From Styela clava (lineage: Eukaryota > Chordata > Ascidiacea > Stolidobranchia > Styelidae), in the NCBI RefSeq assembly GCF_964204865.1, contig NC_135261.1, forward strand, positions 8,060,001 through 8,124,000: a stretch of 64,000 nt of DNA. The letters run 5' to 3'. The notes beneath the pieces are model-generated. The model was not told the DNA's origin and did no database searches. It worked only from the letters and a program-made list of their open reading frames with translations. The position numbers were made by a program, and so were the translations under genes. Positions 1 to 10,036 of this stretch are shown here, piece after piece. Position 1 is the first letter of the stretch; each line of letters begins with the position of its first letter.

Positions 1-22
1 GTCTGTCTGTCTGTCTGTCTGT
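1..22. repeat. (GTCT)n microsatellite
   Basis: Five to six GTCT units open the window and run into a GTTTAGATG sequence. Similar GTCT runs followed by GTTAGA occur at 11320 and 55130 inside related repeats, so it is probably part of a Helentron-like subterminal region rather than an isolated microsatellite. Confidence 0.85.
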
Positions 23-696
23 TTAGATGTAGCGTCTTAATGGCTGGACCAATCTGGATGAAATTTTTCACATGGGTTATCCTGTCACCCTAGTAATGTG
101 CGTTTTATAGAAAGTCCAGATAAATGTTTCGTTTCCATGGTAACAACGAAAAACGCTCCGATCGTTATGAAATTTCTATTTTTTTCACAGTTTATCGCCG
201 TTTTCTCGCCAACCAAGTCGAAAATTAAAATTCCAAGAACGCTTCCTTCCGCATGGCAAAGTACTCTTTCCAATAAGTCGTCTTTGGTCTCGATACTTCA
301 TAAACTGGAGAAGCCTTAGGGATTTCAGTGAACATAATTTCCCCATTTAGTCACAGTATATCAGTCACGTGAGTATGTCAACGGAACGCGCAGCGTTTGA
401 AATCAACTCAACGGAACTGGTGAGCCGGTGCAGGTGTTCTTGATATACGGAATTATTATTTGCTTGAGATTTGATGTACTTCTCGCTGTTAGTGGGTGGT
501 TCACCTAAACGCTGGCTACAGTTTTTTTATAACTATTTAAGTCTATAAATTAGGATTGCTATATCCGAATCAAACTGGTAAGCAGATATCGTTGTATAAA
601 TATGATAAATAAATAATCCTATTAAACCGTGAAGTACCGGGGAAAATGTTGAGTCTTGCATGTATATATGTTCCTTCAGCTTAAGTTGTAGTCATA
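23..696 (+). other. Non-coding 5' region of the Helentron
   Basis: No credible gene. Short ORFs on both strands here (62-73 codons) lack similarity to anything I recognise. The sequence with the phrase 'ggctggaccaatctggatga' resembles the target-like repeats often found upstream of Helitron proteins. The start codon of the Rep-helicase ORF follows at 697. Confidence 0.5.
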
Positions 697-2229
697 ATGC
701 CTAGGCGAAAGAAAACTATTAAGCGATTATTGGAAGCACAAACAAGCCAAAATTTGGACGAATGTTGCAGCAGCAGTCAGATTGAAGATGACCCGCATAG
801 CGTACAGTCTACTAGCCATTCCATTGTACCGAAAACCATTCTTGTGAGGAAGTATTCAAAGGTACGACGAGGAGGTGTTTCGCAGCGACTAGCCAGACAC
901 TTCCAATCTCCCGATGAATACGAGAACAGAAAAGTCGCTGATAAAATCAGAAATCAATGTAGGAGAGCATTGGAATCCCCCGAAACACGCGAAAGCAGAC
1001 GGTCAACTGATAAAATGAAAACTAATTCTGCAAGAGCGTTGGAAACTCCGGAGAAACGCGAATGCAGACGGTCAGCTGATAAAATGAAATCTCAATCTGC
1101 AAGAGCTTTAGAAAGTCCAGGGAAACGGGAAAGCAGACGGTTAGCTGATAAAATAAAAACTCAATCTGCAAGAGCGTTGGAAACACCGGAGAAACGTGAA
1201 AACCGATTGTTGTCTGATAGAATTAGAGCTCAAACTAAAATAGCGTTGGAAAGTCCAGAAAAACGTGGGAGCAGGCAGTTGTCCAATAAAATGAAAACTC
1301 AATTTGCAAGAGCCTCAGAAATACCGGAGACGCGTGAAAGCAGATTGTTGGGTGATAAAATCAGAACTCAATCTGAAAGAGCGTCCGAAACTCTGGAGAA
1401 ACGTGACAGCAGATTGTTGGCTGATAAAATTAGAACTCAATCTGAAAGAGCGTCCGAAACTCTGGAGAAACGTGACAGCAGATTGTTGGCTGATAAAATT
1501 AGAACTCAATCTGAAAGAGCGTCCGAAACTCTGGAGAAACGTCAAGGCAGATTGTTGGCTGATAAAATTAGAACTCAATCTGAAAGAGCGTCGGAAACTC
1601 CGGAGAAACTGGAAAAGAGATTGATGTCTGACAGATGTAGAACCCGTGACAAGAGACTTTCCGAGAGTCCAAAAAGTAGACGACGTCGGCTTTTTCATGA
1701 TTGCTTTGCAAAAGCAAAGAAATTGAGTGCAGGAAGTCATTTAGACCGTGTCAGAAGAGACATCAGCAAAAGTGCACACTTTGTTTACAAATGTGTCAGC
1801 GATGGTCGATATCACTGCCGTGGAAATGTGTCCAAGGTTAATCTTGCATGCACAAAGGTTGAAAAGCAGCTTAGGAGAAATACTTTGCTGAGAGAAAAGT
1901 GCATGCTCACAGATGACTACAAATCGTATGATGGTCATTGGTATATTTGCCACCAATGCCGCAAGACTATCTATGCTGGCCTCATCCCATCATGCAATGA
2001 AAAACATTATCAATTTCAAATCGGTCATTTACCACCGCAACTTATAACTCAAGATATGAGGTTGAACCGATGTGAAGCGCACCTATTGAAGCTGGTCGTT
2101 CCCTTTATAAGAGTTGCCCATATTCCCAGATCCAGGGAATTTCGGGTGATCGGATCTATGATATGTGTTGAAGCTGAAATTCAATCAAGTATCGAAACAA
2201 TATTACCAGTCGATCAGCGCACCTATTGA
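697..2229 (+). CDS. Helentron Rep-helicase, N-terminal part (frame broken at its end)
   Basis: The ORF opens with ATG at 697 and runs 510 codons. Residues about 75-330 are a basic, charged array of roughly 23-residue repeats of the form ADKIRTQSERASETLEKR; at DNA level the best units are 69 bp and nearly identical at 1354, 1423 and 1492. Such SPEKR/ETPEKR arrays are usual at the N terminus of animal Helitron proteins. Residues about 405-460 contain paired cysteines and histidines (CHQCRKTIYAG, CNEKH) that look like a zinc-binding segment. The last 46 residues are repeated at the start of the next ORF because 140 bp are duplicated, and the ORF then stops after RTY. It is therefore the first part of the same protein as the following ORF, not a separate gene. 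Confidence 0.85.
   Translation: MPRRKKTIKRLLEAQTSQNLDECCSSSQIEDDPHSVQSTSHSIVPKTILVRKYSKVRRGGVSQRLARHFQSPDEYENRKVADKIRNQCRRALESPETRESRRSTDKMKTNSARALETPEKRECRRSADKMKSQSARALESPGKRESRRLADKIKTQSARALETPEKRENRLLSDRIRAQTKIALESPEKRGSRQLSNKMKTQFARASEIPETRESRLLGDKIRTQSERASETLEKRDSRLLADKIRTQSERASETLEKRDSRLLADKIRTQSERASETLEKRQGRLLADKIRTQSERASETPEKLEKRLMSDRCRTRDKRLSESPKSRRRRLFHDCFAKAKKLSAGSHLDRVRRDISKSAHFVYKCVSDGRYHCRGNVSKVNLACTKVEKQLRRNTLLREKCMLTDDYKSYDGHWYICHQCRKTIYAGLIPSCNEKHYQFQIGHLPPQLITQDMRLNRCEAHLLKLVVPFIRVAHIPRSREFRVIGSMICVEAEIQSSIETILPVDQRTY
1353..1562 (+). repeat. 69-bp coding tandem repeat, three near-identical units
   Basis: Units starting at 1354, 1423 and 1492 differ by only a few bases; more diverged units extend the array over roughly 940-1640. 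Each unit encodes 23 residues of basic helix-prone repeat in the Helentron protein. The near identity of the central units indicates recent unequal exchange or slippage. Confidence 0.85.
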
Positions 2230-2356
2230 AGCTGGTCGTTCCCTTTATAAGAGTTGCCCATATTCCCAGATCCAGGGAATTTCGGGTGATCGGATCTATG
2301 ATATGTGTTGAAGCTGAAATTCAATCAAGTATCGAAACAATATTACCAGTCGATCA
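2077..2356 (+). repeat. 140-bp tandem direct duplication that shifts the reading frame
   Basis: Positions 2077-2216 are repeated at 2217-2356 with no difference that I can see. Because 140 is not a multiple of three, the reading frame changes at the junction and the upstream ORF ends at 2229. The downstream ORF has no ATG near its beginning and starts inside the second copy. Confidence 0.92.
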
Positions 2357-5300
2357 AAATCTGATTCCCATTGCTCTGAAAAGGCGCCCTGAGTATCGCG
2401 GCAATTTTATTGAAGAAGTGGTATCTAAACAAAACATTTTAGCATACTTTCATTTCCTCAAACAAAACAACCCACTATTTAGAGATGTCCACTTTGATAT
2501 TACGAAGTTGGACCAATTTCTGTCATGTACAATAGATTGCATTGAAGATCAAGACGAATGGAAAACATCTCAATCTTGTGCTGTTGCCAATGCCGACACT
2601 GAACTTAATATTGCAATGGAAAATATCATCGATTACAGTGATGGAAATAATGTAATCGATTGTGGCAAAATACTTGGCGAAAGTGACAATACAACCGTCA
2701 TTTCTGAAAATAATGACAATGACGAGGACTATGATATTCCGGAATATCTCACAGAATTTTTTGCTGATACAGTTATTGACCCTCTTACTAAAACCGAAAG
2801 CACATGTCATGTTACAGATACTCTTGCATCAGCCATCATTTTCAAGGAACAAACCAGTATCCCAAACAATTCAAATTCCCATAGGAATAAAATGCCATTT
2901 GTTACGGTTGCCCCTACCGCTGGTAGCAAATTTACAAGATGGGAAGAATGTGAATATCTCGAAGAGAAATGCTTCCCACATTTGTTTCCAAATGGTACTG
3001 GAGGTTATTTGTCTACGTATCTGGAAAAAGGTGTGAGATTTGCGAACTATGTAAAACAACGGATTCTGGGTAATGATTGCAGATATAGACGTGACTCTAC
3101 CTATATGTTCTTTTTATTCAATGTGAAGGAACAAATAGAGATCAAGAGATCGTGTGCAACTTTCTTCCGCAAATCCAAAATTGGTAAAAGCAGATATACA
3201 GTTCAATTCTTTAAAAATGTTGATAAGCAAGAAATTGAGCGAACAGATCTAGGATATAAAGTGTTCAAAAATGTACGGGGAACCGCGCCATATTTCCAAA
3301 GCGCAAAATTGAAAATCATGACAATGATTCGCCAGTTGGGATCACCAAATTTGTTTTTGACACTGAGCAGTGCGGAGTCATATTGGAATGATTTCATTAA
3401 GATGCTTCTGCAAAAAGAACGGAATCAAATTGTATCAGATGAAATTGTAAGAAGTTTGGATACATGCGAAATCAATAAGATACTTACTCGCAACGTTACT
3501 GGCGTTACACAACATTTCAGTAATAGAATGAAAGTTATTTTTAGACACTTGCAAAAACCAGGTCTGTTGGGCAAATACAAAGTTTCTGACTATTTCTTCC
3601 GAATCGAATTTCAGATGCGAGGTGCACCACATGTCCATTCTTTATTGTGGCTGCAGGATGAAAATGGCAAAATTCCCCCTCGTTATGATTCAGAAGAGTC
3701 TCGATCTGCTTGTGAAGCATTTATCGATTCTGTGATAGCTGGAAAACTCCCTCAGGGTAACTCTGATATTCTGGACACAGTGTCTACTTTTCAAAGACAT
3801 AGCCACACTTTTACATGTCGCAAGAAGAGTCGTAAAATTACTATTCATTCCGATGAAGGCCATGGTGTTAATGATTGTACAATAGAAAGACAAAGAATTC
3901 ATTTAAACACGTGCAGATTCAAATTTCCCCACTTTCCAATGCCTAGAACAATGATCCTTGATGCACCAAATGAAAATGTTGACCCAGAAGATCGCAAAAT
4001 ATGGAAGAGCGATTATGTCATGCTTAGAAAATTTATTTTACGTCAAACTCATTCTGATCGAGACACTCAATGTAATCAAGAGTTTTTGACCCTAACGTTT
4101 AATGATTTCCTTCATTCAGTGGGCCTAACGGAAGAAGCATATTATAATGCGCTTCGGGCATCTCTTGCTGAGAATAAGTGTGGATCGCAGGTGTTCTTAA
4201 AGCGTGACTGTTGTGATTTGTGGACCAACAATTACAACAAGAACATTCTGGAAATACACCAAGCTAATATGGATATATCATTTGTCCTGAATGAGTTTGC
4301 ATGCGTTGCGTATGTGTTGGGGTACATTACAAAGAATGAATCAGGATTAAGCAGGCTGTTGCATCAAATAGAAGTGGAATCTGCAAAGTTTGGTCGAACA
4401 CCCGGCGAAAAGCTGAAATTGTTCAGTCGGGCACTTGAAAATAGCCGTGAAGTCTCTCGAAGTGAGGTTGTTTACAGAATGCTTGGCCTCCATTTTGTGT
4501 GTAGCACCAGGACACACGAATTCGTTCAAACATCTCATCCTTCGGCGCGTGATGGAATCATGAAAGGTAATATTGCAGACTTGGATGATGATGAAAATCC
4601 ATTTCAGAATAGCAAGACTGACTACTATGTAAATAGACCAGACGATCTTGAAGATCTGTGTTTGGCTGAGTGGATACGCGATTACAAGATTATTTACAAG
4701 TCAAAATCTGAAAAAGCAGCATATCATCTAATTGATGCTGATCATGAAGAAAATTATGAAGAGACAGACACAGCCCGTTGCAGTCGAATTCGATGGTTGA
4801 AAAATCAGAAGGGGCGATTCAGGAAAAATACTAAACATTCAATGGTGCGTTATTATTTGAACAAGCACAACGATACGGAAGTTAAGCGTTCTCTTCTTGT
4901 ATTGTTCCATCCGTTCAGGGATGAGAAGAAAGAAATTCATGAGGTAAGCGGGAGAACTATTGATGAGGTTTTTGACATGTTTAAAGAACAAGTTGAAAAG
5001 ATGAGAAAAGAATTCGAACCTCACAGAAAAATGCTTGTAAACATTGACCAAGCTATGGAAGACATTGAAACTCATCAGAATGGTGATCCAGATGACATGC
5101 TTTATGAGGACCAAGAAATAGAGGACGCATCCACTGAAATTGAGAAAGAGTTGCAACACTTCGTAAACCTTGCTAATAGTCCTGCAGTACGAGAAGAAAC
5201 CATATTTGCAAAGCGTATTGTTGTATGCGAAATGATCCGAAAACTCAATAAAAGTCAAAGGCTTATATTCGATGATGTTATGGAAAGAATAGATAGTCAG

Positions 5301-7355
5301 TATTATCCTATTGAGGACGCAATCCCATTTCATTTATACATCGGTGGGAAAGCAGGCACGGGAAAATCTTTTCTAATGAAGACCATGATTGAGGCATCAC
5401 GTTTGCTATTGATGAGATCTGGAGATAATGTAACCAAACCGACAGTTTTAGTCCTCTCCCCTACTGCTGCTGCTGCACGAATTATAGGTGGCGAAACCAT
5501 TGAAAGTGGTTTGAAATTTTCTCGTAATGATGACTCAGAGGCCTTTCAAGTTTTCTCCAGCAATGCAACTTCTGCTTATGAGTATGAAAATGTCAAAGTT
5601 GTATTCATTGATGAGATATCTATGGTCGGGAGCAATAAGCTACATCAGATTCATACCCGATTGGAACAAATACTCGGACGCAAAGATATGCCATTTGCTG
5701 GTTTACCATTGATAGTTACAGGTGATTTCTCACAACTACCACCGGTTAAAGACTCGTGGATTTTTGCAAACAATAGACGCCCCCAGAGAACTGACTTCAC
5801 TGCTCCCAATAAATGGAAACTTCACTTCAAGCTATATGAGCTAACAGAAAAAATGAGATCAATCGATGATGTCGAGTTTTCCCACCTTTGCGATAATGTA
5901 GCCATGGATACTTTGAATGCTAGTGATGAAAGCATGCTGTTCGGTCGGATAAAAGAATGTCCAAATGAGAATAACAATGACCATTATCGAGAAGGAAAAC
6001 TAGCCATCATTGTCACAGATAATGCAAAACGAGAAAAAATAAATTCCAGATTGCTGGAGGCTTTAGATGGTGACATAATATCTTTTTATGCAAAAGATGT
6101 TGCAACGAATGTGAAAGATTTTTCCCTGGAGGCGGTAGCAAAACTGAACTACACGTCCACTGGGGGGTTGCCCCATTCATTGCATGTAAAAATTGGGTGT
6201 CCCATTGCACTAACCGTAAATATCAACAAAAGTGATGGATTGACGAATAGTACACGGGGATATATCACCGACATAGAACAGACTAAAGGTATCATATGGG
6301 TCAAGTTTGCAGACAGTATCGGAAGAAAAACTGCTGCAATGAATAGATCGAAATATGGAGCAGGTCCAGATGGAAGCGTGCCTATATTACGCTCGAAAAC
6401 TACATTCAAGCTCGGTATACGAGAAGGTGGAGTTCGTATACAGCGCTCACAATTCCCTGTTGTTGTCGCCTATGCCATAACTGCTCACAAGGCAAAGGGA
6501 CTGACTCTAGAGGAGGTAATCATTGACTTTCAATCATTAAGCAATAGAAAGTCTGCACCATCCGGCTGCTTCTACGTTGCAATCACACGAGTCAAAAGGT
6601 TATCGAATGTGTACCTCAAATCCTTTAACCGGTCAATGATATCGAGCAGCACGGTCGTTCGGGACGAACTCGTTCGGCTGCGAAAAAATGCACCCTACAC
6701 ATTCTATAAACAACCATTATGCATGTATGAGAATCAACTTAAAATTATTTATTTGAACATAAATGGTTTTAAGCATGCTGGTCACTTGACTGACCTTAAT
6801 AACGACCTCAATTTAAAAAATGCTGATATAATCTGCTTGGCTGAAACCAAACTTTGCAAAGGTGACGAAGATCCAGTCGTTAGCGGCTTTTCAATTTGGC
6901 ATCGCCTAGATCACGAGGCGAATACCATGGGAATGGCAATTTATATTCGAAATGATACTACATACCTTCCCTCCTTAGAATGCTCTTCTACATGTTCCCA
7001 ACGCAAGACACAGCGAATACAAGTCGATGTTGGTGAGCATTCGATTTGTTTTACATACTTGCATCCTTATTTTGCTTCTGCAGAATTGTCACTATTATAT
7101 CAGATAATCAGAAGTAACGATATCATAATAGGTGATTTGAACGTGGATTTCTATACCCAAACTGGTCATAAGAAGTTATCGGATTTTTGCCATTCCACCG
7201 GAAGAATATTACCAAACTATGGTGCCACCCATTCAGCAAGCATGATCGATCACATACTCATTCCGAATTGGTATGATTTCGACAATTTACGTGTCACAAG
7301 TTTCCGCAATTTCTATTCAGATCATCGTGCAATCGTCATTATTATTTGTTGTTGA
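2226..7355 (+). CDS. Helentron Rep-helicase-endonuclease, main part
   Basis: This 1709-codon open frame continues the protein begun at 697; its nominal first codon is TTG inside the duplication, so it is not a real start. The Rep domain has the HUH motif RGAPHVHSLLW (His at residues 469 and 471) and two candidate catalytic tyrosines in YVLGYITK (696 and 700). The helicase has Walker A GGKAGTGKS near residue 1040, Walker B FIDEISM near 1130, TGDFSQLPP, and the C-terminal motifs AITAHKAKGLT and VAITRVK, as in PIF1/RecD-type Helitron helicases. From about residue 1505 an apurinic-endonuclease-like domain follows with LNINGFK, LAETKL, GDLNVDF, MIDHIL and YSDHRAI, so the usual acidic, Asn and His positions all appear present. 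No stop or frameshift is visible inside the 5.1 kb. Confidence 0.92.
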   Translation: MKLVVPFIRVAHIPRSREFRVIGSMICVEAEIQSSIETILPVDQNLIPIALKRRPEYRGNFIEEVVSKQNILAYFHFLKQNNPLFRDVHFDITKLDQFLSCTIDCIEDQDEWKTSQSCAVANADTELNIAMENIIDYSDGNNVIDCGKILGESDNTTVISENNDNDEDYDIPEYLTEFFADTVIDPLTKTESTCHVTDTLASAIIFKEQTSIPNNSNSHRNKMPFVTVAPTAGSKFTRWEECEYLEEKCFPHLFPNGTGGYLSTYLEKGVRFANYVKQRILGNDCRYRRDSTYMFFLFNVKEQIEIKRSCATFFRKSKIGKSRYTVQFFKNVDKQEIERTDLGYKVFKNVRGTAPYFQSAKLKIMTMIRQLGSPNLFLTLSSAESYWNDFIKMLLQKERNQIVSDEIVRSLDTCEINKILTRNVTGVTQHFSNRMKVIFRHLQKPGLLGKYKVSDYFFRIEFQMRGAPHVHSLLWLQDENGKIPPRYDSEESRSACEAFIDSVIAGKLPQGNSDILDTVSTFQRHSHTFTCRKKSRKITIHSDEGHGVNDCTIERQRIHLNTCRFKFPHFPMPRTMILDAPNENVDPEDRKIWKSDYVMLRKFILRQTHSDRDTQCNQEFLTLTFNDFLHSVGLTEEAYYNALRASLAENKCGSQVFLKRDCCDLWTNNYNKNILEIHQANMDISFVLNEFACVAYVLGYITKNESGLSRLLHQIEVESAKFGRTPGEKLKLFSRALENSREVSRSEVVYRMLGLHFVCSTRTHEFVQTSHPSARDGIMKGNIADLDDDENPFQNSKTDYYVNRPDDLEDLCLAEWIRDYKIIYKSKSEKAAYHLIDADHEENYEETDTARCSRIRWLKNQKGRFRKNTKHSMVRYYLNKHNDTEVKRSLLVLFHPFRDEKKEIHEVSGRTIDEVFDMFKEQVEKMRKEFEPHRKMLVNIDQAMEDIETHQNGDPDDMLYEDQEIEDASTEIEKELQHFVNLANSPAVREETIFAKRIVVCEMIRKLNKSQRLIFDDVMERIDSQYYPIEDAIPFHLYIGGKAGTGKSFLMKTMIEASRLLLMRSGDNVTKPTVLVLSPTAAAARIIGGETIESGLKFSRNDDSEAFQVFSSNATSAYEYENVKVVFIDEISMVGSNKLHQIHTRLEQILGRKDMPFAGLPLIVTGDFSQLPPVKDSWIFANNRRPQRTDFTAPNKWKLHFKLYELTEKMRSIDDVEFSHLCDNVAMDTLNASDESMLFGRIKECPNENNNDHYREGKLAIIVTDNAKREKINSRLLEALDGDIISFYAKDVATNVKDFSLEAVAKLNYTSTGGLPHSLHVKIGCPIALTVNINKSDGLTNSTRGYITDIEQTKGIIWVKFADSIGRKTAAMNRSKYGAGPDGSVPILRSKTTFKLGIREGGVRIQRSQFPVVVAYAITAHKAKGLTLEEVIIDFQSLSNRKSAPSGCFYVAITRVKRLSNVYLKSFNRSMISSSTVVRDELVRLRKNAPYTFYKQPLCMYENQLKIIYLNINGFKHAGHLTDLNNDLNLKNADIICLAETKLCKGDEDPVVSGFSIWHRLDHEANTMGMAIYIRNDTTYLPSLECSSTCSQRKTQRIQVDVGEHSICFTYLHPYFASAELSLLYQIIRSNDIIIGDLNVDFYTQTGHKKLSDFCHSTGRILPNYGATHSASMIDHILIPNWYDFDNLRVTSFRNFYSDHRAIVIIICC

Positions 7356-7793
7356 ATCATGGTTAGGTAGGTAAATAGCAATACTTTGGAAACGTAAATC
7401 TATTATATTCGTCCGTAGGCCTACAAGACTTGACCCCACACGAAAATGATTTTTTTTTTCATTTCAGCAAGACTGACTTACTTCGCACTATTCTATAGGC
7501 CTATAACCTCCAAGCTTTTTTTGAAGAACACACATATATATAAGTACAGAAAAAGCACAAGAGCATGTATTGCATACTTTCAAAACTCGTATAGAAGTTA
7601 ACCTACATCGCGCTGTCAAGAACTTCTCACACAAACCAAGTATATATGCATGTACTACCTTTTATACTTTATGCAATGAAAGAAAAATGTCTTTATGTAA
7701 TGAAAGAAATGTTCACTTAGGTTGTGTAGCCCCAATCATATCCGACTTGGGAAACGAAAATAAACTATGTCCACTAAACAAAAGCCAACCGAT
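7356..7793. other. Spacer, probably Helentron 3' flank
   Basis: AT-rich with no recognisable gene. It may include the Helentron 3' terminus, but I could not identify a terminal hairpin with confidence. Confidence 0.4.
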
Positions 7794-8267
7794 TTAATTG
7801 CTGTTCTCTATGCATGTCGCATCATCGACATCCGATTCGGAGCAGAGCTCAAACTCCGAATAACACCCTGGCTTTTCATCGATTCCACATGTACCTGCTT
7901 TCCGTGACGAGTCTTGCAACTCAGTCATTATGTCCTGGCTACCCTGAGTTTCAGAAAACTCTGATTGTGATGAAAAAGCTTCATCCATTTCACCCTTTTT
8001 AGTGGGACTTTTGAGGCCTGTTATAGTTCTGTCCATTACTGTTATTTTAGCGTTCCGTGCTTTTATTACACGCTCCTGTCGTTTGTAACTGCTTTCCATT
8101 CTTTCAATCAAAGCTGCAATACGAGCTGCAGACGCTGATACTTGTTGTGTTGCTAAAATAGCGTACTGGCTGTCGTACCCTTTTTTACGAAGGTGGTCGG
8201 CAAGTGCTTCTACGGAATCTTTTATGAATTCTGCATCACGTTTACAATCTTTGAAATACGCCGTCAT
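7794..8267 (-). CDS. Hypothetical protein, possible coiled coil
   Basis: A 157-codon ORF begins with ATG at 8265-8267. Residues about 1-75 are charged and alanine-rich with heptad-like spacing (EALADHLRKKGY, AARIAALIERME), which suggests an alpha-helical coiled coil. The C-terminal half is acidic and serine-rich (SESDVDDATC). I do not recognise the family. It lies immediately downstream of the Helentron on the opposite strand and could be an accessory ORF of a transposon, a single-exon gene, or an exon of a larger gene; composition looks more protein-like than most ORFs of this size here. No TATA box or polyadenylation signal was clear. Confidence 0.4.
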   Translation of the reverse strand: MTAYFKDCKRDAEFIKDSVEALADHLRKKGYDSQYAILATQQVSASAARIAALIERMESSYKRQERVIKARNAKITVMDRTITGLKSPTKKGEMDEAFSSQSEFSETQGSQDIMTELQDSSRKAGTCGIDEKPGCYSEFELCSESDVDDATCIENSN

Positions 8268-9200
8268 TGCCCCGCAACAAATAATCGTCAGCTAGTGCAA
8301 AACCTACTCGCCTCTCGCCTATTTCTTGCGAGGAAATTTTCATGAATTCACTTCCAAGCGCACAAATTAAAGAGATTTAAATCTGAACGAAATTAGGCCG
8401 ACCACTAAAGTGCTACAGAGACTAAAATGAATTGGATCCTCGCGATATACTGTATGCCGCGGGCCTGGGTGTCAGCGGAGATCCTGGACGCCTACCGGCT
8501 TGTCATACTCTTTGTCACAAAATAAAATATCTGAATCAATCCCCGTTGTATTCATCTTTCGATTCTGTTATGATGTCCGTATGCTGCCATGTAATTTCAT
8601 ATTTCGGCCTTTACTTGTTGATATTCCTTAAGTGCTTGTTCATTGTTGTCAATCTAATCTTTCTGCGCCGTTCAAAAATGCGGCTTGTAGTCTATGTTGT
8701 TTCATCGCCCTTTTCTCTTGACGTAAGTCTATGTTGTTTCATCGCCCTTTTCTCCTGGCCGTTGTGCCAGAGGACGTGCAAGATCAATTTTTGATCTTCG
8801 TTGTGATTCAGTTGCACGTGACCTATTTTGTGAAAGATCACTAGCCTAGTTCTGGTGCTCCATGTATGAATCCTATCCACAACTGACTGAACTAGCTTTT
8901 TGAATTCTGCTACCTGTTTGCCACAACGTACCTGTGCAAAAACGACATTTCAGCTCTTAATCATATAAAAACAAAGACACGAAATCGAAGTAAGTCGAGG
9001 ATGATATGAGATTAGCATTGTCAAAAATCTCAACCAGGAATTTACGCAGTTGGCTACGCGGTTTCAATGCCAGCCGTCACATTGAGTAAAACTGCAGCTT
9101 GATGAAAATGTAAATTACACAATATTCACTTTGTTGCTTATTTAATGGATAAGTATAGAAAGTGAAGCAAGGGGTCGCGAGGTATGTGTAAACCACCAAA
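8268..9200. other. Non-coding stretch, nothing recognised
   Basis: Contains a short tandem duplication around 8690-8755 (a segment with 'gtctatgttgtttcatcgcc' occurs twice). No coding exon was supported. Confidence 0.45.
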
Positions 9201-9233
9201 AGGGGTCGCGAGCCAAAAAAGGTTGGGAACCAC
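9201..9233 (-). mobile_element. Terminal fragment of a hAT-type element
   Basis: The sequence ending 'ggttgggaaccactg' is the reverse complement of the common hAT terminus CAGTGGTTCCCAACC, preceded by 'ggggtcgcgagcc', also typical of such elements. I found no matching left end upstream, so only one terminus is supported. Confidence 0.5.
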
Positions 9234-9733
9234 TGATCTAGAGTTTATACTGTTTGTGGGTTTTATCTGCGTTTCTGATTCTGTAACCAGTCCCTTTGGT
9301 ATATTGTCGTTATATATTCATATAGATAGACAAATCAAAATCAGCATATATGTGATGTGATGTTTCAATGACTAACAGATATGTAGTTGGTGGTTTCTGC
9401 AGAATCAACAGCGATGGTCTGCCATTATATCAATTCCAAGAGCATAAAACAGAAGGAAACCTATGGATCAAATTTTCTCCACTAACCCGTTGTGGGAGCA
9501 TGTATGAGCATTCACTAATATGCAGGAGACAAATTTATTTCTGGATAGACCCAAACGTTTCTCTTATCCTAAAAATTATTCAGGATTGAACTGTGAATCA
9601 TACTTTCTTTTTTATGCAACAAATGATCAGTTCCGGTTGGTAAAAGCTTGATTGTGTTGTTAATAACAGTGTGAACTATAAAACGTATAGTATACAAATT
9701 AAATTAATAGAATTGGCATACATGAGTTCAGGA

Positions 9734-10036
9734 TAGAGCTAAGATCAGAAGCCCGAGCCTGACCCGATATTCGGGCCTGAAATGTCAATCATTACGTTCG
9801 GGTCGGGCCACGAGAGACCGTGGTCTGCAAAAAAACAGAAGTTGTCTCATCAACACGGCACATACTGTATACTAAACTCTAGCAATAACAATTCAAAGAA
9901 CTCCTAAATAAAATATGTAATTTGGTGTTTGCTCCGGGCCTGCAAATCCAGTTAATTAGTCGGGCTCGGGTCGGGTTTAATTCTCACGGGCCTGGGTCGG
10001 ACAGGGCTAGTATTTTTGGGCCCGATCTTACCTCTA
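9734..10036. mobile_element. Short non-autonomous DNA element rich in GGGC/CCCGA motifs
   Basis: The ends read 'tagagctaagatcagaagc' and, on the opposite strand at the right, 'tagaggtaagatcgggccc', an imperfect terminal inverted repeat. Subterminal GGGTCGGG and CCCGAGCC words are repeated on both sides. About 300 bp with no coding capacity. No clear target duplication. Confidence 0.5.

Larger units (their letters stand above)
1..7360 (+). mobile_element. Helentron-type (Helitron2-like) rolling-circle transposon, nearly complete coding part
   Basis: The stretch carries one long transposase-helicase reading region (697-7355) with, in order, N-terminal 23-residue repeats, a zinc-finger-like Cys region, an HUH Rep domain, a PIF1-like helicase and a C-terminal apurinic-type endonuclease. 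The endonuclease fused after the helicase is the known mark of Helentron/Helitron2 elements rather than classic Helitron1. The first 22 bases are a GTCT microsatellite followed by non-coding sequence, which fits a Helentron 5' subterminal region. Neither end could be fixed: the element may start left of the window, and no convincing 3' hairpin was identified after 7355. The coding region is broken once by a direct duplication at 2077-2356, so this copy is probably not autonomous unless that duplication is an assembly error. Confidence 0.8.

Noticed and set aside
1315-1740. 141-codon minus-strand ORF and a 106-codon plus-strand ORF in another frame over the Helentron repeats
   Set aside because: Repetitive antisense and out-of-frame readings of the 69-bp coding repeat.
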